This document shows, piece after piece, positions 46,634 to 58,602 of a DNA stretch of 64,000 bases (position 1 is its first letter; every line of letters starts with the position of its first letter). The notes under the pieces are model-generated. The model worked only from the letters and a program-made list of their open reading frames with translations. It did not search any database and had not been told where the DNA came from. The stretch spans positions 62,001 through 126,000 of the forward strand of contig JAJNNY010000065.1 in the NCBI GenBank assembly GCA_022453515.1, read 5' to 3'. This stretch comes from Astrocystis sublimbata (lineage: Eukaryota > Ascomycota > Sordariomycetes > Xylariales > Xylariaceae). Position numbers and translations under genes: made by a program.

Positions 46634-47350
46634 GTCCGGGCATACATGGTCAATTGATATAATAATAATCGAACAAAAGAGGAATATCAATCTACGCATT
46701 TCGAATTTCGAATTTCAAACTTTCTTTCTAATCCATATCAGGTTGATCCGATACAGATACGGTTAGTAACACCCCTTTCTACTACGAATTCTTCCCGCTC
46801 CGTCCTTTCTACCTTTTTTCTCCAGGGCAGCCTTGAAAAAGAGACCACCTGGCAGATCGTTTTTGCTATGACATTGTAACTCCAGCTAAATATGTAGGTG
46901 TGTAAGTATGTATTTACTGTACTTGTCTGCTCCGCTTCGCCCGGGACTTGCCGGGGGGGCTGGAGTCCATACCCCGCACCAATCCCCCGCACCGACGCCG
47001 TTCTGGTGGTACCCTTAGCCTCTTAGGTAGGTATAACAAGACGTGCGGGGGACATCAAAAAGGGGGAGGGGTTCGAAGGGGGGGAATGCAGTGGATACAG
47101 TCAGCACGGCGGATGAGGCCGGGTCTAATCAGGCACGCCAAAATCTAGACATATGACCCAATCCCCAACCCCCAACCCCGCCAAACGTTCTGCTCAGAGG
47201 CTTCATGTTGCGATGATAAATCAGCACGCCTGCATATCATATTATGTCCAAGCCTATATCCGTCATCGAGGCATGTACGTGCAGCCACGTGGCGCGGACC
47301 ATTGGAATTCCGGACCTCTGCGTCGCATCCGGCCTACCTAGGCTCACCAA
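46634..47350. other. Intergenic between convergent kinase/ankyrin and LovD-like genes
   Basis: About 700 bases between two 3' ends. It contains a triple ATTTCGA repeat near 46698-46717 and a G-rich tract at about 47040-47085. No gene is supported. Confidence 0.6.
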
Positions 47351-48894
47351 CTACTTGGAGGCTTCCGCCAGCGCGTTGTAGACCTCGCTCTCGACGCCCA
47401 TCCACAAGCCCAGCACTTGAGCATCTCCGAAAGGTAGTATCTGAGTGCATACCATTCCTGCAACCCCGTGTTCGCGGTCACACCACCACCACACGTTGCA
47501 TAACCCGGCCCAGAAACAGGTTTGCTTCGAACGTCCCGTTGCGCCGCCGTTGCTCAGCATGAATGTGAGGCCCCAGCCCTGCGGCGGATCCCCAGCAACA
47601 GGATACAGGTCTGGCAAAGGATGGGTCAGGTCCGGCTTTGCAGCGGGTATGCCCTATTCATCACGCTGGAGTCAATAACTGCCGTTTGCAGCAGAGATAG
47701 ATACCTCCGGGTCGTGCCAGAAAGGGGATTGATTGAATGACTCCAGTGAACTGACCTGACGACCAAAATTGGGGAAATCGGGTATCGAGTTCTTGAACAT
47801 CTCGTCGACTGTCTCCGGGAGAAGCAGCTGCGTGCCCGTGCGAGGGCACGTGCCATTGTTGAGCAATACCGCCAGCACTTCTAGAGATTGAAAAGGACAG
47901 AGTCAGTGGCAACCAAACGGTGGTTGTTCGTTATTTTGCCTGTGAATGCGACACTTATGAACAAACTACTCACTGCAGTACTCTTGGGGTTTCGCAAACA
48001 TGCCTGCACCTCCAGAATGGAAAACCCTAGCGACTTCTGCCTCGCTCTCCTGGTTGACCACCAATGGTAATCTCATGGGATGATCTCGAGGTCTCAGTAC
48101 TCCGTGCTGGTCTTTGGTATGCATATAGGCCAGTTTGGCTTTCATTTCTTGGGTGGGAATCATGGACATGTTGTGTAGTCCAAGAGGATGAAGGATGTGC
48201 TTCTGAAGATATTCGTTGAGTCTGAGCCCAGTGACTCTCTCGAGGGCAATTCCAGCCCAGTCGACATTAACCTGCACAACGTTAGTATAAGACAAGATAC
48301 AGCAGCCCAGCACCGTCGCCACGGCGCGCACTCATCTCAAGGAACACTCACGCCGTAGTGCCAACCCTCCCCGGGCTGAAACAATAGAGGCATCAGCATA
48401 TCCTCGAAACGGCCCGAGAACTCATCTCCACCAGCAGGAAACCACCAGTCTCTGAGCCTTTCGTTGCCAAATGTATATCCAAACCCAGCCGTGTGAGTCA
48501 AGAGCATCCTCAAAGTGATAGTCTTCGTTTTCTTCTCCAGGGTCCCATCCGGTCGGAGGACCTGGAGAGTTTTGAGCTCGGGGCAGAGATTTTCAAGATG
48601 CTCCCCGTCATCTAATTTCAACGTGCCCTGTTCCACGAGTTGCATACACGCCAGACCAACAAGCATCTTAGTGCACGACGCAATCCAGAAGATGTTGTCG
48701 AGAGTCATGGCTTCATCGGAAGCAACACCTCGCTTCCCTGACGAATGGGCAAATAGATCGTCTCCATCTTTCCCTACGACCACAACTGTAGCACCCGGTA
48801 TGCCCTTAATCCCATCGGCACATGATGCATCGACGATGCTGCGAAGCTTGGTGATTGTCTCTGTCGTAAGAGGCATCTTCGTTATCTTCGACAA
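47351..48894 (-). CDS. LovD-like serine hydrolase/acyltransferase (beta-lactamase class C fold)
   Basis: Four exons on the minus strand (48894-48352, 48271-47974, 47880-47756, 47653-47351) join in phase to 422 residues. The family includes LovD, which acylates monacolin J during lovastatin synthesis, and related esterases. The nucleophile motif SCTK (S73-K76) and the general-base Tyr in GWHYG (Y180) have nearly the same spacing as in LovD. Other hallmarks are MLLTHTAGFGYTF, FQPGEGWHYGVNVDWAG, MFKNSIPDFPNFGRQGIPAAKPDL across the last splice, and the C-terminal NPPQGWGL-like segment here reading PPQGWGLTF. No signal peptide, so probably cytosolic. An in-frame ATG six codons downstream is an alternative start. 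It is divergent from the Baeyer-Villiger monooxygenase gene, but no polyketide synthase is nearby, so a biosynthetic role is only a possibility. Confidence 0.9.
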
Positions 48895-50157
48895 AACTTT
48901 GCTACAAACGGCTTGTAGGCACTCTGAACACAGTTCGATTCATTCGAAAATCGTGATCGAAGAAGCTCTTTTTCATACTTATGAACGACGTTGTATGTGA
49001 CATTGGGGAAACCTGGTATTGAGGGGGGAGGGTCGTGGCACTGGAATGCGTTCAAAGGACTAGTCGGTGCAACGGATATCCGCTCAGACCCATCAACGAC
49101 GATCCAATCACCATACCGGATTCGGGTGCCAGCAACTAAGACAAGCAGATCCCCGCGAATCGGGGGCAGTCAGCATGGGGTTGAACTATCAAGCCGTAGC
49201 AATGCGCTCCGAGGTCTATGCACCACGCGAGGGGGTGCGGAAAATAGATGAGACCCTTTCTCAGTACATGTGATGCTATATGAAAAGTAAATCAAGGATT
49301 TGATATCTCTCTAGTAACTATTGTTTAGCTTAATATCATAATAACTTTTATATAATAACTAATAAACTAAGTGAGAATGAGTTCTATTATGTAATTAGGT
49401 AGTAAACTACGAATAATACTCTATTCCGAGTTGCATAAGTATTTAATTATAATACTATAAGCTTGTCTCGCCTATATTATATCAATAAGTTAGTAGTATT
49501 AGAGGCGTTGAAGACCGTCTTATCTAGTTTTCGTTCCACCGCCATCGATGCCCTCCAAGTTTGAGCTTTGTGTAACCACCCCTAAGATTGTCACCGACCT
49601 CGGCCCTTGGCACATTGGAAAGAGCTTATAAGGAAGAGAGCAGTAACATTCGGTTCGCTGTGTCATATGTCAACTAGACGGACATCCATGACGCCACGCC
49701 GTCTTTAGAATCTATTACCACACTACTCCAGAACCGAGTATCACCCAATAGCTGGAAAAAAAGTCAGAGACTGGGGGCTTTTGGGGATCGGCGGTCAGCC
49801 CCCAGCAAATCAGAGCTTTACCAAGGCATCGGTATCAAGATTGTTGGCATGAGGGTGCATTCGATGCTACTGTGATATGGGGTTACCCCGGACACAGTCG
49901 TCATTTGGTCTCGGGATTTCCCGAACGTAGACTGATGTAGCATGAGTGTGAACAAGCGCATAACAACCCATTGGAGGGTACCCCAAATAAGGGAATAACA
50001 TTCCCGTTCAGCGTTATAAGAATGGTGGTGTGTCACCAGCTGCCTCCCAGGGCGCCTAGGTAACCAGCTCATGCTAACTCTCGGTCTTTCTGCTTGAGAT
50101 ATTTGATGACTGCCAGCAAGATTTTCTATTTAGGAGAATCCGCCTAAATCCTTCACC
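48895..50157. other. Divergent intergenic region with an AT-rich block
   Basis: About 1.26 kb between the LovD-like and monooxygenase start codons. Between about 49270 and 49520 the sequence is very rich in A+T and TA dinucleotides, in sharp contrast to both sides, and has the look of a RIP-mutated relic. No coding remnant is readable. The flanks presumably hold both promoters. Confidence 0.6.
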
Positions 50158-52466
50158 ATGGCGAACCTAGCCCCGCCCCCTTTCAAGAAGTTCAAAACTG
50201 AGCTGTCTGAGTACTCGAAACCTCCTGAGGAGAAGACCGGTCCGTATTCCCAGGAACTAGAGGTCGAAACTCTCATCGTGGGAGCTGGCTTCTGTAAGTG
50301 AAAAAGGAAACAACCCCCCACTGCGTGGTCCCAATTGCACATGTTCTGACAACTTTGCTCCTCACGACGAAAAGCTGGTGTCTTCGTGCTCAAGACCCTT
50401 CGCGATCGCGGTATCAAGGCCGTCATTTACGAGGCAGGAAACGACCTCGGGGGCACCTGGCGATGGAACTGCTACCCCGGGGCCATGGTTGATTGTCAGG
50501 TCCCAGAGTACGAGTATTCTTGGCCCGAAGTCAGTGGTTTCCCAGTTAAATTTCTTTTTCATTCCATCCTCTGGAGTCTCTTATCGAGCCAGAAAATCCA
50601 CGGTGGCTTTTTTCATTCTTCAGTCTGCTCAGGGTGCAGAACCAGATCATATTGAACAACATGACCCCCTCCCCTCCCCCACTTGTGGCAAGGCTCAGAG
50701 GTATAAATATCCTCACAGGTGCCTATGCTTCCGAGACACCTACAAAACCGAGTTTCGTGAGCAATTCCTTTACTGTAAAGGGCAATGACTGAATCCAGCG
50801 TGCAAGATAGGTGTGGAAGACGTGGAACTGGTCATCGAACTATCCAGACTACCAGGAGCTCCGGGCCTACTTTGATCATGTTGATAAAGTGATCGGCGTC
50901 AAAAAAGACTGCGCCTTCAACACTGTCGTCACGGGGGCTCGCTTCGATACCGACCTGGGGCGTTGGATCGTGAAAACGTCCGATGACCGAATTGCGAAGC
51001 CCAAGTACCTCGTTCTTGGAACTGGGTTTGTATGCGGCCCCTTTTTCTTTCATGATGTTTGTATGCACTGCATATAACCCCATCCTAGGTGGCACCGCTT
51101 TTAGAAACGATTGAGCTACTGTTTCTTGTAAGTCTTACTAATCTGCGCGATAGGCAGCTAAGCGATATGTTCCCCCTTGGCCAGGTGTGGACAAATTCGG
51201 TGGCATCGTACATCACTCATCATTATGGCCGGACGCGAAGATCGATGTCAAGGGCAAGCGCTGCGCTGTTATTGGCACAGGCGCTTCAGGGGTTCAAATC
51301 ACCCAAGCATGGGGTCCGGAGGCCAGCGAGGTCAAGGTGTTCCAGCGCACACCCAATCTGGCTATCCCCATGCGAAGGCGAGATCTAACACTAGAGGAGC
51401 AGGAGAGAACCAAAGTCATTTACCCAGAGCTCTTCAATTATCGCGAGAAGACCTTTGCTGGTCTTCTTTACGATTGGTATGAGAAGAACACGTTCGACGA
51501 TACGCCGGAGGAGCGCGAGAAAGTGTTTGAGAGGATGTGGACCGACGGCGGTTTCAGGTTCTGGGTCGGCATTTTCAAAGACACTTTTTTCAGTGCTGGT
51601 GCCAACACGGAAACCTACAACTTCTGGGCCAAGAAGACTCGTGATCGCATTGGCGATCCTCGAAAGCGGGACCTCCTTGCTCCTTTGGAGATGCCTCATT
51701 ATTTCGGGATAAAACGACCATGTCTCGAAATCAACTACTATGAACAATTCAATCGCCCACATGTGGATATTGTTGATATCCACGATAATGCCATCAAAGA
51801 GTTTGATGAGACTGGTATCATCTTGGAAGATGGCACTCACTATGAGTTCGACGTGATCGCAGTTGCAACCGGATTTGTATGCCTACTCCATTCATAAGAC
51901 AATCTATATTTGAAGATCTGATGCTAACATGAACTGAACAGGATGTTGTCACAGGAGGTAAATCAATATCTGCCTCTAGTCCTTCTATCACTGTAGCTGA
52001 CTAACAATCATTCACAGCCATCACGCAGCTTGGACTCGAGAGCGTCCATGGGACGAAGCTAGAAGAGGACTGGAAAAAGGGGGCTGATACATATTTGGGG
52101 ACTACTATTGGCGGCTATCCTAACCTATTTCATCTCTACGGCACCCACGGCCCGACTCTTCTCAGCAATGGGCCTAGTTCCATCGAAGCTCAGGGACGCT
52201 GGATCGCCGATTGCATCACAAAGATGGAGAGGAATGACATCAAGTACATCAACCCCACGCCTGAAGCTGTCCAGGCTTGGAAAGAGCGGATCCTCGAATT
52301 GACGAACAGGACGCTGTTTCCCTCGATCAAGTCGACCTACATGGGCGGCTCCATTCCAGGGAAGGTGAAAGAGCCGGTCTGTTATGCGGGTGGTGTTTCT
52401 GCTTACATCGCCGAGATCCGGAAGGCACTCGACGCCTTCACCGGATTCCAGACGGTCATGTCCTGA
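50158..52466 (+). CDS. Baeyer-Villiger-type flavin monooxygenase
   Basis: Six exons (50158-50293, 50375-50529, 50811-51029, 51154-51876, 51942-51957, 52018-52466) join in phase to 565 residues. Such enzymes insert oxygen next to a ketone, forming esters or lactones, with FAD and NADPH. The first Rossmann motif GAGFSG (42-47) is created by splicing of intron 1. The type I Baeyer-Villiger fingerprint FxGxxxHxxxW is intact (F185, G187, H191, W195, in FGGIVHHSSLWP), and the NADPH motif GTGASG lies at 211-216. PEVWKTWNWSSNYP and LVLGTGFAAKRYVPPWPG span splice sites and confirm those joins. Exon 5 is only 16 nt, and intron 2 is long (281 nt). The substrate is unknown. Confidence 0.92.
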
Positions 52467-53335
52467 TTCCCATATTCACGATGCTTAGTACATCTAATGT
52501 AGTATGGGTGGGTGATCAATGGATGCTGTCCCGGGCCTTAACAGCACAGCTGTGAATACTATGGAAAGGGAAAGGGAAAGAGGATGATTGCCCGTCTGGG
52601 TGGTAGGACAAGGACATGTTAATCACGTCAACAGTATCACAGAATACCTACATAGCTAGCTAGCTACCTGAAAGACACTGGTTATCAGCATTGGAACCTG
52701 AGCCGCGACTCCCGCAATCAGCTCGGGAATACCCTCGCTAAGCGCCATTCATTGCCCACGTGCCCTTCCGCATCATATGTGATTCTACAAATTCGCCCTG
52801 TAGCTATGCGCCCACTATACGACAATCAGTTATATACGCCTGGTTCCCCATAGGTGGTATCTCCATCACATCATTTCCTTAAGTTGGGCGATGCAGTATT
52901 AGGTAGGGTAATTGAATACGAGTATGTGGTGGCTAGTGTTGCGCCTTTCGTCTTCTTGCATACATGTATTCTGGGTACCTATAATTACAGCGCTAGTTGC
53001 CGTATCTAAGTACATACATTCACGCCGGGTAACAGGTAAGTGAATAAATACATATTATCATGTAGGCAAGGTAGGTACATGTAGGTAAGCAGGTACATGA
53101 TGGTTGAGGGTGGGTTAGGCAAGCAAGCAAACACCTGCCTCCAGGCTGGCTGGCTGAAACTTTCATCTTGCATGAGGTCCCAAGCCTTAGGTCTTGCATC
53201 CCAAAAGGCACTACAGAACACCTTTGACCTACCGACCGTGCGCCTTTTTCTCTTTCCTTCCAGCCCCTCCAGGTTACTGAGTAATTGGACATCATCCACC
53301 TCCCCTTTGTGCTCATCTGTTACACTTCACTCACC
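52467..53335. other. Intergenic
   Basis: About 870 bases with no supported gene. A GGGAAA triplicate lies near 52563-52580 and clusters of TAGGTAC-type words near 53030-53100. The last part is presumably the promoter of the hypothetical gene starting at 53336. Confidence 0.55.
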
Positions 53336-54541
53336 ATGCCATCAAAAGGGCGGGCTGCTGCTCAACGTGCCGCCAAAAGCCCCTTCGATTTTGCCAGCCT
53401 CATGCAGAAGATGCGACAAAAACTCCTAGCTGAAGAGCAAGTGCAAGAGAAAGAACTTACCCGAGAGGTGGCAAGACAATTTTCTATTGCCAAGGATGAA
53501 CTCTTCCACAGAAGAAGATTAATATCTCTCTGTTGCTTCGGCTGGCTTGTGTATGAGGGCGTTATGAATCGATTCTGTGAGATTTGAAGCCCCATTCCCT
53601 GAGCCGTAACATGTTAGCCGCTGACACCTATCTTGTAATTAGCACCATCGTCTCTATCGCGAGGTGACAAGCCTTCCCAGATCCAAGAAAAATGCCGGCC
53701 CTTCCTTCGCAAGCACGTATTTGGAACCGTCGACATTTATGCGATGTCGTTTGACCAAATCGTTGACTTCGTTCATCGTGGTGGCAATACAGATTTCCCC
53801 TGGCCCAAAAAACACAAAACGCAGATGATAGTGGAACGCAACGCGAGGAAGGTGCGGCATCTGGTGGGAATTCCAAACGAGCCGTCGGTGAATAACTTCA
53901 AGTCGGTCATCATATCGCCTTCCGGTAGCACTCTGCCCTATCCCACGGGACGCTTCAGCATAATGAACAGAAAAGACTGTCCTCGAGAACTGTCGTTGTT
54001 GTTTCCGTCTCCGCAGCTAGCCACGCAGTCCGCCGACGAATCACAGTTACTCCCTCCGATTCCCTCTACACAAACATCCGACATTGCTATTCCACACACA
54101 TCTTCTGGTGGAGATGAATCTACTTCTACAAGTATCAACACGCAAACCTACGTTATCCGAGATAAGGATATCCATTCGACTACGACTTCTCTCCCTGCAA
54201 AGCCATATACGGCATCTCCAACCAAGCCGCAGGTCCCAGAAACGTCTGTTATTTGCGAATCTATATGGGATTGGAACAATAAGGCAAATTCGGTTCCTTC
54301 TGCGGGGATGCAGGAGATCGATACTGCTGTGCATAACTCGACTATCAACATTCAGTCTTCGAGTCTACCCGCACCTTCCTTGGGCACTACTAAGCCTAGT
54401 CAAATGGAAGATGGAGATAGAGATGTCGATGAATTCATGATGGATTTCTTGGGTGAAGATTATGAGCATATTGAATACGCAAGCAGCGAGGAGGATTTAT
54501 TGGAATATCCGAGCAGTGAAGAGGATGAACCAATGCTCTAA
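53336..54541 (+). CDS. Hypothetical protein, basic N-terminus and acidic C-terminus
   Basis: I do not recognise this protein. The best model is two exons, 53336-53576 and 53643-54541, with a 66-nt intron (GTGAGA...GCTGAC...TTAG) that keeps phase and gives 379 residues. The N-terminus is basic (MPSKGRAAAQRAAK), followed by a charged helix likely to coil (MQKMRQKLLAEEQVQEKEL). The region just after the splice contains RPFLRKHVFGTVDIYAMSFDQIVDFV and WPKKHKTQMIVERNARKVRHL, which look folded and conserved. Residues of about 170-320 are Ser/Thr/Pro-rich and probably disordered. The end is strongly acidic with two ASSEEDLLEYPSSEED-like units. The ATG is the first one in the reading frame. No membrane segment or signal peptide. 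Nothing about the neighbours suggests a role. Confidence 0.6.
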
Positions 54542-55073
54542 GTTGAGAAGGAGATCGATCGGCGTAATCAAGCTTTCATTCTGTCATAATAGTTGTACGG
54601 CAGCATTGAGTTGATTTTCATTGTCAAGGTCAGAAAAACTAGCTTGATAGCAATAATGCATTAATTCATTGAAGGAGCTGGTCAAATTCTCGATTACCAC
54701 GAGTAACAATGGCCATGTGCCCGAACACATGCCGCTCAGACTATGCTCAGATCTGGATCTCGCAAAGGTTTTGATTGCCTTCGCATCACGAACATCCATG
54801 TCGTAGAATAATGTTGTAGGTGAAGACCTGTATAATGATAATGATAATGCTCAAACTCTACGTAGAGACTTTAAAACAAGTGCGGAGCACTCGAGTCAAG
54901 TCTCTATACAGATGAACTCTATAAGACTATGAATATAGCTGGAGAGTGTATAACTTTGAGTGTCATCGATCCCTCTGCGCCAAACACAATGACAACACTA
55001 CGCCTAAACGCCACAATATCCTCGATCGCCTGCCAACAACTCTCGCGCGAAGAGACTCGCCTACGCGTGCCTC
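54542..55073. other. Intergenic between convergent hypothetical and cutinase genes
   Basis: About 530 bases between two 3' ends. There is a (ATAATG)-type short repeat near 54833-54848. No gene is supported. Confidence 0.6.
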
Positions 55074-55974
55074 TTAGTTCGCCCGATCGGCAAGGAAGTC
55101 ACCAGCCTCGACGGCGTTTCTTCCGTAGGAGAGATGAGGAGCACGGATGGCTGCTTGCAAGTTGCCTTCGCAGACCTCGTCGGTGTCGTTGGCGCAGAAG
55201 AAGATGGTCTGCGAGACGGGGTATCCGGGAACTTGGTTGCCATCGACAACCTTCTGGGTATCGCCGAAGAGGACTTCAAACGCCGGTGTCAGTAGTTTTC
55301 CTTCGCACAGTAAAGAAGGTGCTCTTGAGAAGGGAGTCTGCAGGTGTCTCGGGAGCACAGATACCTGTTAGGGTAATTTGTGCCTCCGAGACTTGCCGGA
55401 AGGGGGGAATAGATAACTCCAGGGGATACATACTGATGGCGGGGATCTTGTTCTTGATGTTCTGGGGCTGGTCCTCGATGGCGCGGTGGACGACGGCGGC
55501 ACCCTGGGAGTAACCGCCAACAAGAATCACACTGTTGGGGCACTTGGAGTTGGCAAGGCTCAACAGGTCCTTCATGGCCTGCTCGCTCTCGGCGTCCGTT
55601 CCGCCACGGAGGAAGTTGGGTTGAATCGCGGCATCGTAGTTGACTCCTTGAATCGCCACATTGTTTGCACCGAGACGCTTCTTCAACTGGTCTCCGACAT
55701 CAGGGCCGACAATTGTTCCCTGTTTTCTGTGCGTTAGCAACTGACCCATAGGGCTGACTTGTTCCGCCCAGGAGAAGCATACCATGTTACCGGTCTCGGT
55801 ACTTCCACGAGCAAAGATGAAGGTGAAGTCCTTGCAACCACCATTGATCAGTTCGTTCTCAGTAGAACGAGTTCGAGATGACTGGCGCGCAACCAGCGAG
55901 TCCTCGGCAGCAGGGCTGGCAATAGGTGTGGCCAGGGCCACAGAGGCTAGGGCAAATACAGCGGCGAAACGCAT
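55074..55974 (-). CDS. Secreted cutinase
   Basis: Three exons on the minus strand (55974-55783, 55719-55434, 55273-55074) join in phase to 225 residues. Cutinases hydrolyse the ester bonds of plant cutin outside the cell. A signal peptide covers about residues 1-16 (MRFAAVFALASVALA), followed by a short Ala/Arg pro-region. The alpha/beta-hydrolase nucleophile is S135 in GYSQG. The catalytic Asp (D191) is in a CANDTDEVC context, and His (H206) is in PHLSYG. Cysteines at 186 and 194 would form the conserved disulphide around the Asp. FIFARGSTE near residue 54 is the usual oxyanion-hole segment. The second intron is long (160 nt), with a CTGAC branch site and a poor pyrimidine tract. The gene fits a plant-associated or saprotrophic lifestyle. 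Confidence 0.95.
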
Positions 55975-58602
55975 CTTGGCGAGTTGTTGATATTAACAAA
56001 TAATAGCGATTGAATGAACGAGTGAATAAGGAACTGCCCGAGTCACCTATGGTCGATCCTGATCGACTGGAAATGGAAACGAATGAGTGTAGTAAAATGC
56101 TGCTGTGCGAGAACGGAATGATGAGAGGAACAGAACACAACTTTCATCCATTGTCGTGTCTCTTCTTATACTTCTACAACAGTCCCAGACAGTCGGGTGT
56201 CTGGGCTGATAGAGTCGCAAGACTCACGATATTGATACCATGCCTTCAATGGGGCAATGGGGCAACGGGGCCATCCATTGCGAAGGGGTCCCCCATCTTG
56301 CGTTGATCGGTTGATCTCGGCGAGGTTTTAGACTGCGCATCTCAAACCTCGCAAGGTGAAACGTATTGTTCCTGAGTGAGGTTATCGCGAGAATTGCCTA
56401 GTTCGGGGCATCTGGGGTAGGTGTAGGTAGGACCCAGTACGCTTAGCGTCAACAGCATGGATGACAGAGGATAGCCTCGGATAGCTTTCGATGGGCAGAT
56501 TGCCTCGTAGGGCCAATCGCAACTTGAGATGATTTACAGCTAAACTGGTGGGTGTGGCTTGGCCCTTTGTAGCCCTTGGCATCCGACCTAGTCTGACCTC
56601 GTCTGACGCACCTGATTCCTAGACCGCATCTCCCTCGGGTCTTACAAGTAGGGTATAGCTCTGCGTTGGAACAGGTCAAAAAGCAGACACTACCTAGCTA
56701 GTTTATCCACAATGTGTCAAGACTCATCTTTACATATTATCACACATGTCAAATCGCGAGAATGGCCTGCGCCAATTCAAGTTGCTTCTTAGGCTGTAGG
56801 TAGTCTACCCAGCTGCTAATTACCAGTTCTCATGGCAACAGCATATTTGGTCTTTAGTCCCCTGGCACTGCGGCTTGCCATAGCCGTGATTCAAATGTGC
56901 TTGGTACTTTGACCAGACGCTAAAACCCGTTCTCGTGGCCGCCAACGCATTATTTCGTGCAAACGCGTTGCATGAATCTACCTATTGTTTGTTCGTGCGA
57001 TCGCTACCACAACCCAAACAAGCAACGCCCAGACCCGGCAACACGCTATCTTCGCATACGATGTCTAAAAACCCAGAGATATTGATCGTTGCCACATGTG
57101 TACCGACACTAGTCGTGGCTTCTTTACGATATAACATATCATAAGAAGGTGGCCAAGATGCATGTGAACTACTCGACTCCTGAAATTGATCTCTGGTGTC
57201 GCAAATTTTACCTCAATCGCATTCCGGCGGTATGCACTCAATCTCGGAGCCGCTGCTGGAGATGGGGGGCCCAAGGGCTTGCTTCGTACATGAGGCTACT
57301 TACTCTTACTCGCAAGCATGGGAAGGGCCATTCCTCCCGAAGCGCAAGTCCAGCCTCGCATCGAATTAATATGTGATGCAGGCACAAGTGGACAGGGCAG
57401 GTCGGTATCGAGTAGCAGAGGCATCTTGGCAGGCGTTAGATACTGCTACCTACCTAGGTACATGTAGGTAATATCCATGGATGTTGCCATTGACCATTGA
57501 TTTTGCTGTTGTGCCAGTGGCCAGCTTGCAATGGGCTAGATATCATGCACTATGACGAAGGAATTATGTTCGCCAAAGCCATCCGGTCAAGTTAAAGTAG
57601 GTAGCTCATGAAGACGCGACCTGGATCTCTCGGAACATCTCTCTGTCCGCCCCTATATTTCAGGCTTTTTGCGGTTTGCGCTAGATTTTTTTTGGTTTCG
57701 CCGTCTTTCCACCTTTTCAAACACTACCTTCGCTGGATATCTCTTGTAGACGACTGGAACCTCAACACACAAATTTTTTGAGCCGGGAAAATTTGTCTGC
57801 GTGTTCCCGCGACTAAGTGAAGCAAACAGAAACATGGTGGCGACACTAGCACGACTGGGTGACGGCTTCTTGTAAATACATTGGTCCATATATTGACGTA
57901 GAAATGGAAAGGTTCAACTCTGATTGGGCTATGCGTGACGAATTCCAGTCACGGGGAGGAAGCAAGGCTTTTCCCAAGTACTAAACATGAGTGTTTCACT
58001 GTCTAGGTATGCACCTTATTAATAGACCTCTACACGGGCAAGCATGGACTTAGCACCTTACGCATGTGCTGTGTTGGTAGATTAGCAACGGCAAGCAGCG
58101 ACGTTGCCGAAAAGATATATTGACTCAAGAAGCCCTCCCCTGTATCACTTGGCTGAAAGTCCAGCCTAGTCTACTACTACACGAGCTTACGCCTGGCAGG
58201 TACTGGCCCTTTGACCGGCGCAACTGCATTCATAGATCAATACATTAGGTAGGTAGGTAACTACCACACTGGAAGGCAGAAGGTTGCTGATACCATTGAC
58301 CCAAGATCCAAGTACCAACGCTACAACACCAGCTTGGAGACGTCTCAAGATAGAAGATCTAGGCAGCAGCTACTACTCCCTCGGTCTAAATAGAATGAAC
58401 AGACGCAGGAACCTACCTACCGTACGGAGATCCAAGACTGCCGACACCATAAGAGCCGATGTTGGCATCTATTGCATACGCTGATCTCAGTCGACTTTTC
58501 AACTTGCAAAGCCATGAATGCGTTTGCTGGCCTCGTTGCGAATCACTTTTATATTATCTTGTCAACGCTATCCTCCACGAGTCGGCTTAAATTCCTATCA
58601 AT
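55975..58602. other. Long gene-free region upstream of cutinase
   Basis: About 2.6 kb between two divergent genes, with the cutinase promoter at one end and the OGFr-gene promoter at the other. A TACCTACCTAGGTACATGTAGGTA-like composite palindrome lies at about 57449-57472, and a TAGG(TAGG)n run near 58247-58258. Frames of up to about 80 codons show no family resemblance. Confidence 0.5.

Noticed and set aside
50530..50810. Possible extra exon within intron 2 of the Baeyer-Villiger monooxygenase
   Set aside because: Joining the flanking exons directly restores the conserved WPEVWKTWNW segment, so no coding sequence is missing.
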